From the NCBI GenBank assembly GCA_019677205.1, contig JAAMXY010000283.1, forward strand, positions 1 to 53,426: DNA of 53,426 nt, read 5' to 3'. This DNA comes from Pinguiococcus pyrenoidosus (taxonomy: Eukaryota; Sar; Pinguiophyceae; Pinguiochrysidales; Pinguiochrysidaceae). Positions 1-10,179 of this stretch are shown in pieces. The notes below the pieces were generated by a model that was not told where the DNA came from, ran no database searches, and worked only from the letters and a program-made list of their open reading frames with translations. The first letter of the stretch is position 1; every line of letters begins with the position of its first letter. The translations under genes and the position numbers were made by a program.

Positions 1-57
1 AGCACCTTCCACCCAGCGGTTCCTGCAGGTCCGCCAGCAGGGTCTGCACTTTCCTAC

Positions 58-2973
58 ATGTCCATGGGGTCTAGCGCGTTGGATCCGCGGCCAGCTAATC
101 AGAGGCTCTTGTCAAGCTCGGAGATGCCACGATACTTGAGGCAACAGTGGCGTGATGTCAGTAACAACCAGGCCGGCTTGCAGAGATCTCCAACGCACGC
201 CGCCCATCCAGTGATCGTTGGTGGCTTGGGGTCGGGGTCACCGACGAACGCCGCGCTGCATAGGCGGACTGCGTCGACCAACCCAATGGTATCCGGCCCG
301 AGGTCAGCAGTGTCAGTCTCTGCTCTCTCATCGACGGGGGCATCCCTGATTAGCGCTGCGCAGCATGCCGCCTCAGCGGCGGAAGCCATGTTCGTGCGGA
401 ATCGGCGAAGGGCGCCGGCTGGCAGCACGCATGTACCCTTTTCAGGGCCCGAAGCACATGGTCTGGGGCCGGCGATGGCGACTCCCCAAGTAGCGCCGGC
501 TGCCCCTCAACTCCATTCTACGAGGATGATGGGACCGGCAAGAGGCGCGGCGGTCGTGCCGTCGGTATCTCCGACTTTCAGCACCGACGCCTGGTCAGCG
601 CCTCCAAGCGCAAGCGCTGGGGCCGTTTCGGAGCGGACGTTCCAAAGCCCCCCCACCGCCGTTTCCCATGCGCATGTCACGTCGAGAGCCAGTGGAGATG
701 GTGGGGCAGCTGTGAGTGGGCCTTTTGTGAGTGAACCTCCCGTGAGCGGGACCGCCTTGGGAGGAGCGGCGAATGCATCCAAGCAAGTGGTCGCCGAGGC
801 CAGCAAGAGAACAATTAGGACATTTCCTGCAGCGGCGACGGCATGGTCGGCGTTTTTGCCCAAGCCAAAGGTCGCAGAAGGCAGAAGGAGAGCACCGGGG
901 AAGCCGAGTGAGAAACTCGCGGGAGACGACATCTTTGTCATCAACGGCAAAAAGGTAGATCCGGAGGCATGGATCGGCCTGTGCACTTCGCAGACAGAGA
1001 TGGCGAGTCGGTGCCGTGCAAAGAGCTTGGTCAAGGCGCTCCGGCAGAGCCCATCCTTGCGGGTTTATCGTGGTGGGGATGCCCCCGAAGGCAAAGCCGC
1101 GGGCACGAGTGTGCAGCTGCCGCCTCCGGGCGAAGCTGCCACGAAACCCGCCGAGAGTCGCGGCAAAGTCACGGAGGCTTCCGCGGATCCCGCGTCCTTG
1201 CCGGCAGACTGGTCCCAAGAGCTCCAAAGCTTCGCTGATGCGAACTGGAAAGGCATCAGGAACGCGGTGAGCGAGCTTGCCGCCGCCATCGACGCCAACT
1301 ACGCGTGTGACACCGACCCGTCGAATGTGATCATGAGAAGCGGCTTCGACGCGGCCATGGACGTCGACATCCGGTTCTGCCCAACACATCGGGTCTCCTG
1401 TATCCTGCTGGACGTGGCCGGTTCGCTGTTCTGGAGATGCGCCCGATGCAATGTCCGGGTACCTACTGCACAACCGGACGCCGACCTGAAGAAGTGGCAA
1501 GTCTTTCAAAGGTGGGGACATCGCTGCCTTTTCCTGGCGAGGAAGGCGGACGGCAGGTATTGCCAGGGCCTGGTGCAGCTTCGCGAAGCCTACCTCCAGG
1601 CGAGGACGAAGCTGGAGGACCTGTCAAGTCAATGGACGGAGCGCCTGCGCAAGCTCTTGCACCACTTGGTGATCTCAGAGGAGGAAGGCGCGTACACAAA
1701 GCAGGTCCGCCAAGTTGCCGCTCTGGACGATCTGCTCCGGCAGGCAATCACTCAACAGGAACTGGACGGCAAGCAGGGGTATGAAAGACCTACCGCGGAG
1801 TTTGTCGGGTCCGTTGTTGACAGCTTCCGGCGCAAGATGAACGGCCTCAACAAGGTGAACAGTCTCGTGAAGACGCGGATTGAGGGACTTGCCGAGCTGG
1901 AGAGGTTGCTTGCGAAGCCCATTGAAGCAGGCAAACTGCAGGGGACCGCGCCTGCGCCAGGGGGTCCAACAAGGAAACGACGATTCTCGGTCATCCCGAA
2001 CGACGAGCAGCTGCTTCAGGAGCTGCAAAGCCTGTCGCTCCAGCTGATGCGTCCGGAGCAGTCTATGACTGCCGCAGCGCAGCAGCTACATGCCAGCAAC
2101 TTTGCGAATGTGCCGGGCCTGCAAGAAGTGTGTGAAGAAGAGGTCATGTGGGATGATCGGCACCGGCGGCGCGCCCCTCCAAGGCCGAGCCCGGTCTTCT
2201 CAAAACGAAGGAAGCTCATTGCTGGGCCAGAGAGAGCTGTTCCAAAGTTGGCAGGGAAAGCACACGAGGCAGGTCGTGCCCCAAGCACTGCGGCAAGTGC
2301 TGCGTCAAGTCCTGCTGGGAAAGGGGCCGAGTCCGTTTTGCTGTCGAGCACCGCATCTCCTGATCGCCGGGGAGGCAGGGAAGAAGAGTCTGTCGCCGAG
2401 GATCGGTCCAGGACCCCTCGGGTGGCAGATCGAAGGACTCTAGCGGGTACACGTCGCTCCGCAGCAGAGAAAGCGAGCCAAGGTCAGAATCGAGCGGCCG
2501 CGAGCGAAAGAGTGGAGGGGACTGTGTCGCGGAGGTGGTCGCGCGAGATAGGTAATGCTTCATGGTGGGAACGTCGGGCTCTCCTTTTGCCGCAGGCTTA
2601 TCCAGCTTGTTCTGTAGATTCTGTGCAGCCAACAGGGGAGGAGGCAACGCAGTCCGCAGACGCCGAGGTTCGTCGCGATGCACGCTTTGTGCCGATGGTG
2701 GGCGTCCTCACTAACCGATCGTCCCTGCGCTGGCAACAGTCTACCATTGCTGCTCTTCGGGCGGAAAATCGTCGCTTGAAAGATAGGCTCCGGCGAGAGC
2801 GCTTCTCACAGCAAGTCCTGCTTGAGCGAGTGCAGAAGCTAGGGGAGGCTCTTTCTCAGGCCACTCGGTTGGAGCGCGCGGCGGCGACGGGCACGGGAAG
2901 TCGCATACATGACCTTGGAGCTGCCATCTTTGGGCCGGACTTTTGGGACGAGGTAGTCGGCCAAGAACCTTGA
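58..2973 (+). CDS. Hypothetical protein with a zinc-ribbon-like Cys/His motif and C-terminal coiled coil
   Basis: This is a single uninterrupted frame of 971 codons from the ATG at 58. The frame stays open to base 1, so the true start may lie outside the window and the gene may be 5'-partial. I do not recognise the family. The first 300 residues are Ala/Ser/Pro-rich and look disordered. Around residues 440-465 there is a CPTH motif followed 17 residues later by CARC, which could bind zinc. It is followed by a Trp- and Leu-rich, probably helical stretch (about 475-620). The region after residue 720 is Arg/Ser-rich and basic. The last 80 residues before the tail (about 892-945) have heptad-like Leu, Arg and Glu spacing typical of a coiled coil. 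The gene is convergent with XRN2. A nuclear role would fit the basic, disordered composition, but that is a guess. Confidence 0.6.
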   Translation: MSMGSSALDPRPANQRLLSSSEMPRYLRQQWRDVSNNQAGLQRSPTHAAHPVIVGGLGSGSPTNAALHRRTASTNPMVSGPRSAVSVSALSSTGASLISAAQHAASAAEAMFVRNRRRAPAGSTHVPFSGPEAHGLGPAMATPQVAPAAPQLHSTRMMGPARGAAVVPSVSPTFSTDAWSAPPSASAGAVSERTFQSPPTAVSHAHVTSRASGDGGAAVSGPFVSEPPVSGTALGGAANASKQVVAEASKRTIRTFPAAATAWSAFLPKPKVAEGRRRAPGKPSEKLAGDDIFVINGKKVDPEAWIGLCTSQTEMASRCRAKSLVKALRQSPSLRVYRGGDAPEGKAAGTSVQLPPPGEAATKPAESRGKVTEASADPASLPADWSQELQSFADANWKGIRNAVSELAAAIDANYACDTDPSNVIMRSGFDAAMDVDIRFCPTHRVSCILLDVAGSLFWRCARCNVRVPTAQPDADLKKWQVFQRWGHRCLFLARKADGRYCQGLVQLREAYLQARTKLEDLSSQWTERLRKLLHHLVISEEEGAYTKQVRQVAALDDLLRQAITQQELDGKQGYERPTAEFVGSVVDSFRRKMNGLNKVNSLVKTRIEGLAELERLLAKPIEAGKLQGTAPAPGGPTRKRRFSVIPNDEQLLQELQSLSLQLMRPEQSMTAAAQQLHASNFANVPGLQEVCEEEVMWDDRHRRRAPPRPSPVFSKRRKLIAGPERAVPKLAGKAHEAGRAPSTAASAASSPAGKGAESVLLSSTASPDRRGGREEESVAEDRSRTPRVADRRTLAGTRRSAAEKASQGQNRAAASERVEGTVSRRWSREIGNASWWERRALLLPQAYPACSVDSVQPTGEEATQSADAEVRRDARFVPMVGVLTNRSSLRWQQSTIAALRAENRRLKDRLRRERFSQQVLLERVQKLGEALSQATRLERAAATGTGSRIHDLGAAIFGPDFWDEVVGQEP

Positions 2974-3145
2974 ACAGCCTGTCAGAATGATGTCTCTGTG
3001 GTGTCTTAACGATCGGAGCGAAGCAATTAAGTAGGCACTCGCGATGCTCACTGCAAATCAGCACTCCATTCAGCACTCGATTCCGTCCCTATGAACAAGG
3101 CTTCTCCTATGTTCCCCGTAGAATCTCGTGCGTGCCACACAGCGC

Positions 3146-6100
3146 CTAGTGCCGTTGCTGGTTGCTCAGCGTGTCCCTGAGCCTTGCCAAAAGCGCAGAA
3201 CGGCTGGGCACTGCAGGCGCCGCGGGGGCACGAGCCATGGGCTGCCGTTGGACCGGCAGCGCGCCTCGGGCGATATGCCCGAAGTTCCCAAACCCCGCCA
3301 TGGGCAAGGCAAAGACCGGCCTGGTTGGTCGGGGCGGTGGCGGCGGCGGCGGGGGCACACCTTGCATCCACCGGGCCGCAGGGTTTGCAAACGGGGCTCC
3401 CATCACCATTGGACGCGGCCGAGGCGGCGGCGGCGGCGGAGGAGGCCGCATCCCCATCACGCCTCGCAGCAAGACCCCCGCATTCACTTGCTGTGCACGC
3501 ATGGATTGCGCAACCTCTTCCATGCTCTGACCGCGGCTGAGCCGCGGCGTCTTCAAGTATCGATCCTCCGGCGCTAGCGTGGGGTCCGCTTCTTGAGCTC
3601 CACCAAGGATGACGGAGCGATGCGGTCCCGCCGGAGCAGGCATCGTGTATCCCATCACCAGGACGTCATTCCTACGAAGAACACGAGAACACAAGAACAT
3701 AAGAACACACAAGAACGAAAGGACAAAAAAAATCGTGAGTAAAACGCGTTTCAGGAGACGGCGACTCTGCGCTCGGTCTCCTCAAAGGACGATGAAGCAT
3801 ACCTGTCAATGTCATGGAAGACACCTGGCGGCTCCACTGGAGCAACCACCGCTTCCCCGACCTGCGGAAGCTTCCTTGGGCCGTGGTCGGGCATTCCGAA
3901 GGTCTCTCCACCGAAGGCGCTCAGGGGGAGCTTATCGGGCAGAAAGACGTAGCTCGGTCCCAGCGTGTTTCGCTCTACCTCTTCGCTATTGAGCTCTGCC
4001 AGAGGTCCACTTCCGCTGCTCACCTCGACGCCATTCTCTATTCGTCGCATCGTGCCCATCGCTTCAATCAACCTCCCTTCGTCGATGAAGGGCAGCAAGA
4101 CGACGTGCAGCCAGGGCATGGCTTTGCCGTTTGGGTCCGTCTTGACGTCCTCGGGATACATGTCCAGGAGCGGCGAGTCCTGGTCACACATGAGGCGCTG
4201 CAAGGGCTCTGGAAGCGCTTCGGCGCTCTGCGGCGGCAGCACGGCCATCAACTGGGTCAAGGGCGTGAACGGCTCCGCGAGCTGGAACGCAATGGGTCCG
4301 TACTGCTCTATGTTTATCAGATCAGACGCAAAGGGCGCGTAGTGAAACGGGTAGTACCAGCTCCAACTCGCACAGCCTTTGTAGTAGTAAGCCATGACCC
4401 AGCACAAGCCCTCGACGTAAGCCTACGCGACCGACGTCAGCGTTGAACATCTGCCATACATGCACAAGGAGCTCCTCTCTCTCACCTTGAAGATCCGCTT
4501 GCGGCCCTCTCCGTCTGGAACGGCAATGTCGGCGTCTTCCTTGTACTTCTCTGCATAGTATCGATCTCGCCAGCCTGCCTCGTGCAGCCGGATAAAGTCC
4601 TGCCGAGCTAACTCCTCTTTCAGCTTCTCAAGCTTGACCTTCTTTCTCTGCTCCATCATCTGCTTGAACGTCGCTTCCGCTTTCTCCATCGCTGCCTTGT
4701 CCACCTCCTCTTCGCCATTCTCTTCCTTGACAGCCCTGTCATCTGCTTGCTCCGGCTTTGCGTCCGAGCTGCCCTCTTCCTCCTCTTCCTCCTCGTCGTC
4801 GTCGTCCTCCTCGTCCTCCTCCTTCAGCGCCGCGGTTTTTGTACCGTTCTCCTCTTTCCCTGCCAGGGTCGACGCTCCCTCAGACGCCCCTTCCGTCTTC
4901 ACCCGCTTCTCCTTCATATCCTTCTTGTGCTCATCGTCCCCTTCTTTTCGTTTTCGTTTGTTCACGAGGTTTCGTATTCGTTCCGCGGCGGACAGGTTCG
5001 CCTCGGCCGTCGAAGCGGGGCTGATCATGTTCTCGGCTGGCATGTCTCCGCTCACTTGCCGGGACGACGGCGCGGAAGATGAATACTGCTTCTGACGCAG
5101 CTCCTGCGCGTGCTTCCGCCGGAAGAGCTCGTCTTCTACTTTGCCTACTTCTGCAAGGATCACGTCCACGCCGCGGAGGTTCACGTCGCCACCTTCCTTG
5201 GTGAGGTAGTCCCCAATGGCGGGCAAGAGGCGCTTGTACGCACTGAGGAGGAAGATGATCGCGCCGTCGCGGATGTCCAGGCTCGGCAGGTGCGGCAGGA
5301 AGTCGTTCCCGACGAAGAAGCAGAGGAAGACGAAGTCGTCCACGAGGCGCTCGAAGTCGAAGGGAAAGGGCAGCACGCCGGGGAAGCTGAGCGCGCCGAA
5401 CTCCAGCTTGAGATACTCGCGCAGCACGGGGATGCGGAGCATCTGGAGCGGCTTCATGGTCACGACGTCCGAGTGCGGCAGGCCTTGGCAGGGGTCGATG
5501 CCCTGCATTGCATCGTATCCCGCCTGCTTGGCCTTCTGCAGTCGCTCGGCCGCCTCCCTCTTCGCCCTGCCGAACAGCACCTGCTCTCGCAGGATGGTGA
5601 AGTCCACTTCATGAGTGGCCAGGGCCAGCATGATGAGATCTGCGTCCAGGCCATGCAGGATGTGCCGCTGATTCGGGTCGTAGCCCGGCAAGCTCCGCTG
5701 CGCGCGGATGAAGTTCATGATCTTGTGCTCGCCCTCGCCAGGCTCGTTGGCGTCGCTGAGGATCACCTTGACGTTCTTCCACGCAGGATGCCGATTGCAC
5801 CTCTCCAGCACGTAGAAGCGCAGGAAGCGCGCCAGCTTGGCCATGAAGCGCGTGCCCGGCGTAATCACATTGGAGTCCCACGGCCGCTTGGGCTTGGGCG
5901 GCAGCTTGAAGCCGTTCGACAGCATCTCCTGGCGCACCTGCTCCATCGCCTCGTAGTTCTCGCGAGCCTCCTTGGCCGCCTTGAAGCGCCGCGCGCGTTG
6001 CTGGTTCATCTTGGCGCGCGGCGCCACTCCGTCGATGGCCAAGAAGAGCAGGCGGCGAGGCCGCACCGCGTTGAAGAGCCGGTCCACGTAGTAGCACACG

Positions 6101-6330
6101 TTGCGAAACATCTCCTCTTCCGACTTCGGAGCAGGTCGATCCTCCGGATGCGAGCACGGGTGGATGATCCCGTTCATGTCGATGTACAGGTTGTCGAACT
6201 CCACGCCGTTCGGATTTGGCGCGCAAACATCCAGCGGGATGTGCGGGTCAGCTGACTTGGCCTCGATGAGGTCCACCAGGATCTTGGGGTACCTCTCCGA
6301 CAGCCATCGAAAGAAGGCCGGGACGCCCAT
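3146..6330 (-). CDS. XRN2: XRN2/Rat1-family nuclear 5'-3' exoribonuclease
   Basis: The product degrades 5'-monophosphate RNA in the nucleus; relatives act in transcription termination and rRNA processing. Three exons (6330-4486, 4422-3803, 3671-3146) join in phase to 996 codons, close to animal XRN2. The start was placed at the internal ATG giving MGVPAFFRWLS, the near-invariant family N-terminus, rather than eight codons upstream at 6354. Visible motifs are YIDMNGIIHPC, EPGEGEHKIMNFIR, HGLDADLIML and FFVGNDFLPHLPSLDI, which carry the metal-binding acidic residues. Exon 2 opens with AYVEGLCW and YYYKGCASWSWYYPFHYAP, the conserved XRN2 C-terminal block. An acidic tract (about residues 500-530) interrupts the core. 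The tail carries two runs of eight prolines (about residues 896-935). The CCHC zinc knuckle expected between the catalytic halves is missing. The gene is divergent from the BRUTUS-like gene. Confidence 0.95.
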
Positions 6331-6786
6331 GTCGGACGCGAGCGGAGGCCGCAAATGCGCCGCAGTGGCGCCAAAAGACGCGGCGTTTAAGTGCTTAAGG
6401 CGAGCGCCGGACGGAAGCGGACGGAGACTGGCGGGAAGCGCGAAGATCAGTCAGCTGATACTACTGTGCTTTCTGCATCTTTTCATCTTTTCAGTTTGGT
6501 TACTGTCCCTAAACGAGCCCGGTGCTGCTGTTCTGCGTGCGGCGAAGTGGAGCGCAACGCCCTTCCATTGGTTGCTCGCATACTTTGAATATTCAAAGCG
6601 AGCCCCGTCCTTCAATTGGACGTCGTCAGCCGAAATCGCGTGGCTTTGACCAACTTTCGCGTTGCCGGCCCTTGCTCCGCTGTGCTACGCCACAATAGTC
6701 AGCGTCGGGCACTGGCAGCTGCCTGGCGCCGAAGTTTCCCTCAGAGCGCCTCGTAAACGCCGCGCACGCCGCAGATCCGCGGCGCC
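6331..6786. promoter_or_regulatory. Shared head-to-head promoter region of XRN2 and the BRUTUS-like gene
   Basis: These 456 bases separate two divergent start codons. They hold the octamer TCAGCTGA at 6451-6458, ATTGG (inverted CCAAT) boxes at 6567-6571 and 6615-6619, and a perfect 16-base palindrome centred on GAATATTC at 6583-6598. No TATA box or coding exon was seen. A regulatory role is inferred from position only. Confidence 0.5.
6583..6598. promoter_or_regulatory. Perfect 16-base palindrome CTTTGAATATTCAAAG
   Basis: The inverted repeat has no spacer and sits between two ATTGG boxes in the XRN2/BRUTUS-like promoter. It could be a dimeric transcription-factor site. There is no direct evidence for binding. 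Confidence 0.35.
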
Positions 6787-9100
6787 ATGGCGGCCGCCCT
6801 CAACTTGAAGCCTCTGGCGGCGGAGCGGAGCGCTTCCGGCGGCGTGGAGCTGGACACCTTCGGCGACTGTGCTTTAGTGGAGATCGTGCACCTCCATCGT
6901 GCGCTGCGTGGCGAACTGCAAGGCCTTCTGGAGTCCGTGTACGCGCTTCGGTAAGTCTCGGCTCTGCCTCGCTTACGCATTTCGACTGGGAGCGTTCGGC
7001 GGAGACGGCGATCTGGGGGGAAACCCTTGGAGAGACCCTGAAAAGCCCGAGATTCTCTTTCGCCTTCTGAGTGTCGAAGAGACTTCGGAAGCTTTTGGCG
7101 AGTTTCGCGGCGAATGACGCACGAAGTTGTGGCCTCTGACCCCCCTTTGCTGCGCGAACAGGACCAGCAGCGAGCTGGAGAATGTGGAGTCGAAGATCAT
7201 CACCGCCAGGGTGCTTCACATCATGAGCCGCTTCAACCTCCTGTGGGCCGTTTTCCGGGCGCATAGCAAGGCCGAGGACGACGTAATCTGGCCCGCTCTG
7301 CGCGCCAAGGGGGGGTCCCTGGCACACCACGCTGGCTCGAGCCAGCAAACGGAGAAAGTGAACGAGAACGAGTACGAAGAGGATCATCAGGAAGAGCGGC
7401 GAATGTTCAAAGAGATGGATCAGATGATCACGCGGCTGAGACGAACCGTTCCGTCCGCCAACAACGAGTGGGATAACCTCGTGGGCAGGCTCCACAGCAC
7501 CACGCAGCTGATGGTGCGAAACCTGAACGAGCACCTGGACAAGGAAGAGCAGAGTGCGCTGCCGCTGGTCAAGCGGCTCCTCACGGACCGGGAGATCGAG
7601 GCCCTGGTGGGAGACATCATGGGGAAGCGGTCGACCTTGACCATGACCATGCTGCTGCGCATGGTGGTGCGCAACCTGCCGCCGGACGAGCAGCGGAACA
7701 TGATGAAGCACTTGAAGCACGCGGCGGAGGGGACATTCTTCGAGCGGTGGCTGAAGCACGGCGGCTTCGTCTTCGAGAAGGGCGGCCTGGGCAGTCCGTT
7801 GTCAGAAGAGGCCAAGGGGGAGACCAGCCAGGCAGAAGCCCAGTGCCTGAAGCCCTCGCCCTCAAACGTGGGCGTCTTCACGGGATGCTTCTGCTACTCG
7901 TCATGTCCGGCCTGCAGCGCAGCGGGCAAGGCCGCCGCGGAAGCCGACGACGCCAAGGCCGAAGAGCCTTCCGATGCGGCTGTGGAATCCCGCATCGCGG
8001 CTCAGGAGAAGGAGGGAGCGGCTCCTGGGGTCACCTGCATCGTCTGCTCCGCCATGGACGGGTGCCCGGCTCAAGTGTGCACGTCGGAAGAGAGGCGGAC
8101 CAAGGCGCAGATGAAGCTCATTCGGGAGATGCGGGCAAAACGATACGACGCGAAAACGATGACGGAGCTGCTTCAGAAGCTGCACGGCAGCCGCTGGATG
8201 GGCATGGGCGGGCGGAGCCGAGCCAAAAGTGTGGATATGACGCCGGCCGAAGCCTCGCCGCGGCCGACCAAGAAGAGGAAGGTGGAAGCAGGCCTGGCGA
8301 AGGTCTTCAGTGGGTTCGGGAGCACGGCGACCGATCTGGGCTGCTGCCACTACAAGCGGAAGGTGAAACTCCTGGCGCCCTGCTGTGACAAGCTCTTCAC
8401 GTGCCGCCTGTGCCATGACCAGGCCAGCGACCACATGATGGACCGCTTCGCGGTGAAGGAGATGGTGTGCATGGTCTGCGGGACGCAGCAGCCGGTCAAA
8501 GGGGTGTGCGCGAACAAGGACTGCGTCCACAGCTCGTTCTCCAACCCCCTGAGCACGTACTACTGTGACGTGTGCCATCTCTTCGACGACGATCCGAAGA
8601 AGCACATCTATCACTGCCCGTACTGCAACGTCTGCCGAGCGGGCCGGGGCCTCGGGATCGACTATCGGCACTGCATGCGCTGCAACGCCTGCGTCCGCAT
8701 CGACGCGGAGCACAAGTGCCTCAATCAGGTGCTGCAGGGGAACTGCCCGATCTGCCTGGAGGAAGTGTTCCGCTCCACGCGCAGTATCAAGGCGTTGAGA
8801 TGCGGGCACGTGATGCACAAGGACTGCTACACGCGCTACCGGCAGCACTCGTACACGTGCCCGATCTGCTGGAAGAGCGTCGATGACATGTCCGAGTATT
8901 TCGCTCAGCTGGATAGCTATGTTTCGAACCTGCCGATGCCGGCGGAGTATTTGAATTTCCGGAGCCAGATCTTGTGTCAGGACTGTGGCGTGAAGAGCTG
9001 GGTGCGCTACCACTTCGCGTATCACAAGTGTCCCACTTGCAGCAGTTTCAACACGAGGCTCCTTGAGAAGGTAGAAGGAGCCGGTGACCAGGTAGTGTAA
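6787..9100 (+). CDS. BTS: BRUTUS/HRZ-like hemerythrin-CHY-RING E3 ubiquitin ligase
   Basis: Plant BTS/HRZ proteins are iron-binding E3 ligases that mark iron-response regulators for degradation. Two exons (6787-6950, 7162-9100; 211-base GTAAGT intron) give 700 residues. The N-terminal 200 residues form one hemerythrin-like domain. Its candidate iron ligands are in IVHLHRAL, HSKAEDD, EEDHQEERRMF and EHLDKEEQSALP, and the intron splits the domain. A Cys-rich linker (TGCFCYSSCPAC) follows. From about residue 447 there is a CHY finger, then a CTCHY finger, then a RING (CPICLEE, CGHVMHKDC, CPIC; about 582-624) and a terminal zinc ribbon (CQDCG, CPTC). Plant BTS usually has up to three hemerythrin domains; this protein has one. 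Iron sensing and the ligase substrate are inferred from the family. Confidence 0.9.
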
Positions 9101-9379
9101 TAGGCCGCAGCGCGACGAGAAGCTGAGACATGATGGTGATGAGGAACGATTCGTATACTGTACTTCATCATGATTGACACAACACTGGCCCCCGCCAGCG
9201 TCGCCAAGGCTTCAGCAGCCCCAGCGCAGCAAGGGGGGCGAGGCACTCTCTACCCTGCGGCACTCTCTTCCCTGCGTCGTCCGGCGCTTCGCTGACGACC
9301 GCCCACTACCACAGCTTCTCATCGTGCAATGTTTCTTTTTTTTTGCCGGCGTGCACGACAACAGCACACACGCACACGC

Positions 9380-10147
9380 CTACTGCTTCGGCCCGTAGGC
9401 GCTGTAGTCCGTCACGCCCGGGATGATGAACTGCTTGTAGTTCTCCGCGAACATGCCAGCGAGCTGGAGGCGCTGCGCATCGTACGCGTCCTTGTCCGCC
9501 CACGAGTCGCGCGGGTTGAGGAGGCCCTCGGGCACGCCGGGCAGGGCCGTCGGGAAGTCGAATCCGAACACCGGGTCGGTCTCGACCGGTGCGTTGTCGA
9601 TGTCTCCGTTGAGGATGGCGTCGACGCAGGCGCGGGTGGCCTTGATCGGCATGCGTGATCCCACGCCATACATGCCGCCGGACCAGCCGGTGTTGACGAG
9701 GTAGGCCTTGGTGCCGTGGCGCTGGAGCTTCTCCTGGAGCAGGTCCGCGTACTTCGTGGGGTGCAGGGTCAGGAAGGCGGCGCCGAAGCAGGCCGAGAAG
9801 GTGGCCTGGGGCTCCTTGATGCCCCGCTCCGTGCCGGCGACCTTGGCCGTGTAGCCCGACAGGAAGTGGTACATGGCCTGCTCCGGGGTGAGCTTGGAGA
9901 CGGGCGGGAGGATGCCGAAGGCGTCGCAGGTGAGGAAGATCATGTTGTTCGGGTGGCCACCCATGGACACCGGGTCGTAGTTCTCGATGTGGTGCAGCGG
10001 GTACGACACGCGGCCGTTCTGGGTCTTGCTGGTGTTGAAGTAGTCCGGGGTGTTGTTGGGTCCCTCGAGGGTGACATTCTCCAACAGCGCATCGCGCTTG
10101 ATGGCCCGGTAGATCTCCGGCTCGTTCTCCTCGGTGAGGTCGATGGT

Positions 10148-10179
<32 letters not shown>

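Noticed and set aside
4747-5082. Leu/Val/Phe-rich plus-strand frame that looks like membrane segments
   Set aside because: It is the reverse complement of the acidic Glu/Asp tract of XRN2, which reads as hydrophobic or Ser-rich in other frames.
5110-6255. Long open frame (381 codons) antisense to XRN2
   Set aside because: GC-rich codon bias opens the opposite strand. The product is Val/Arg/His-rich with no domain, while the sense strand is a clear XRN2.
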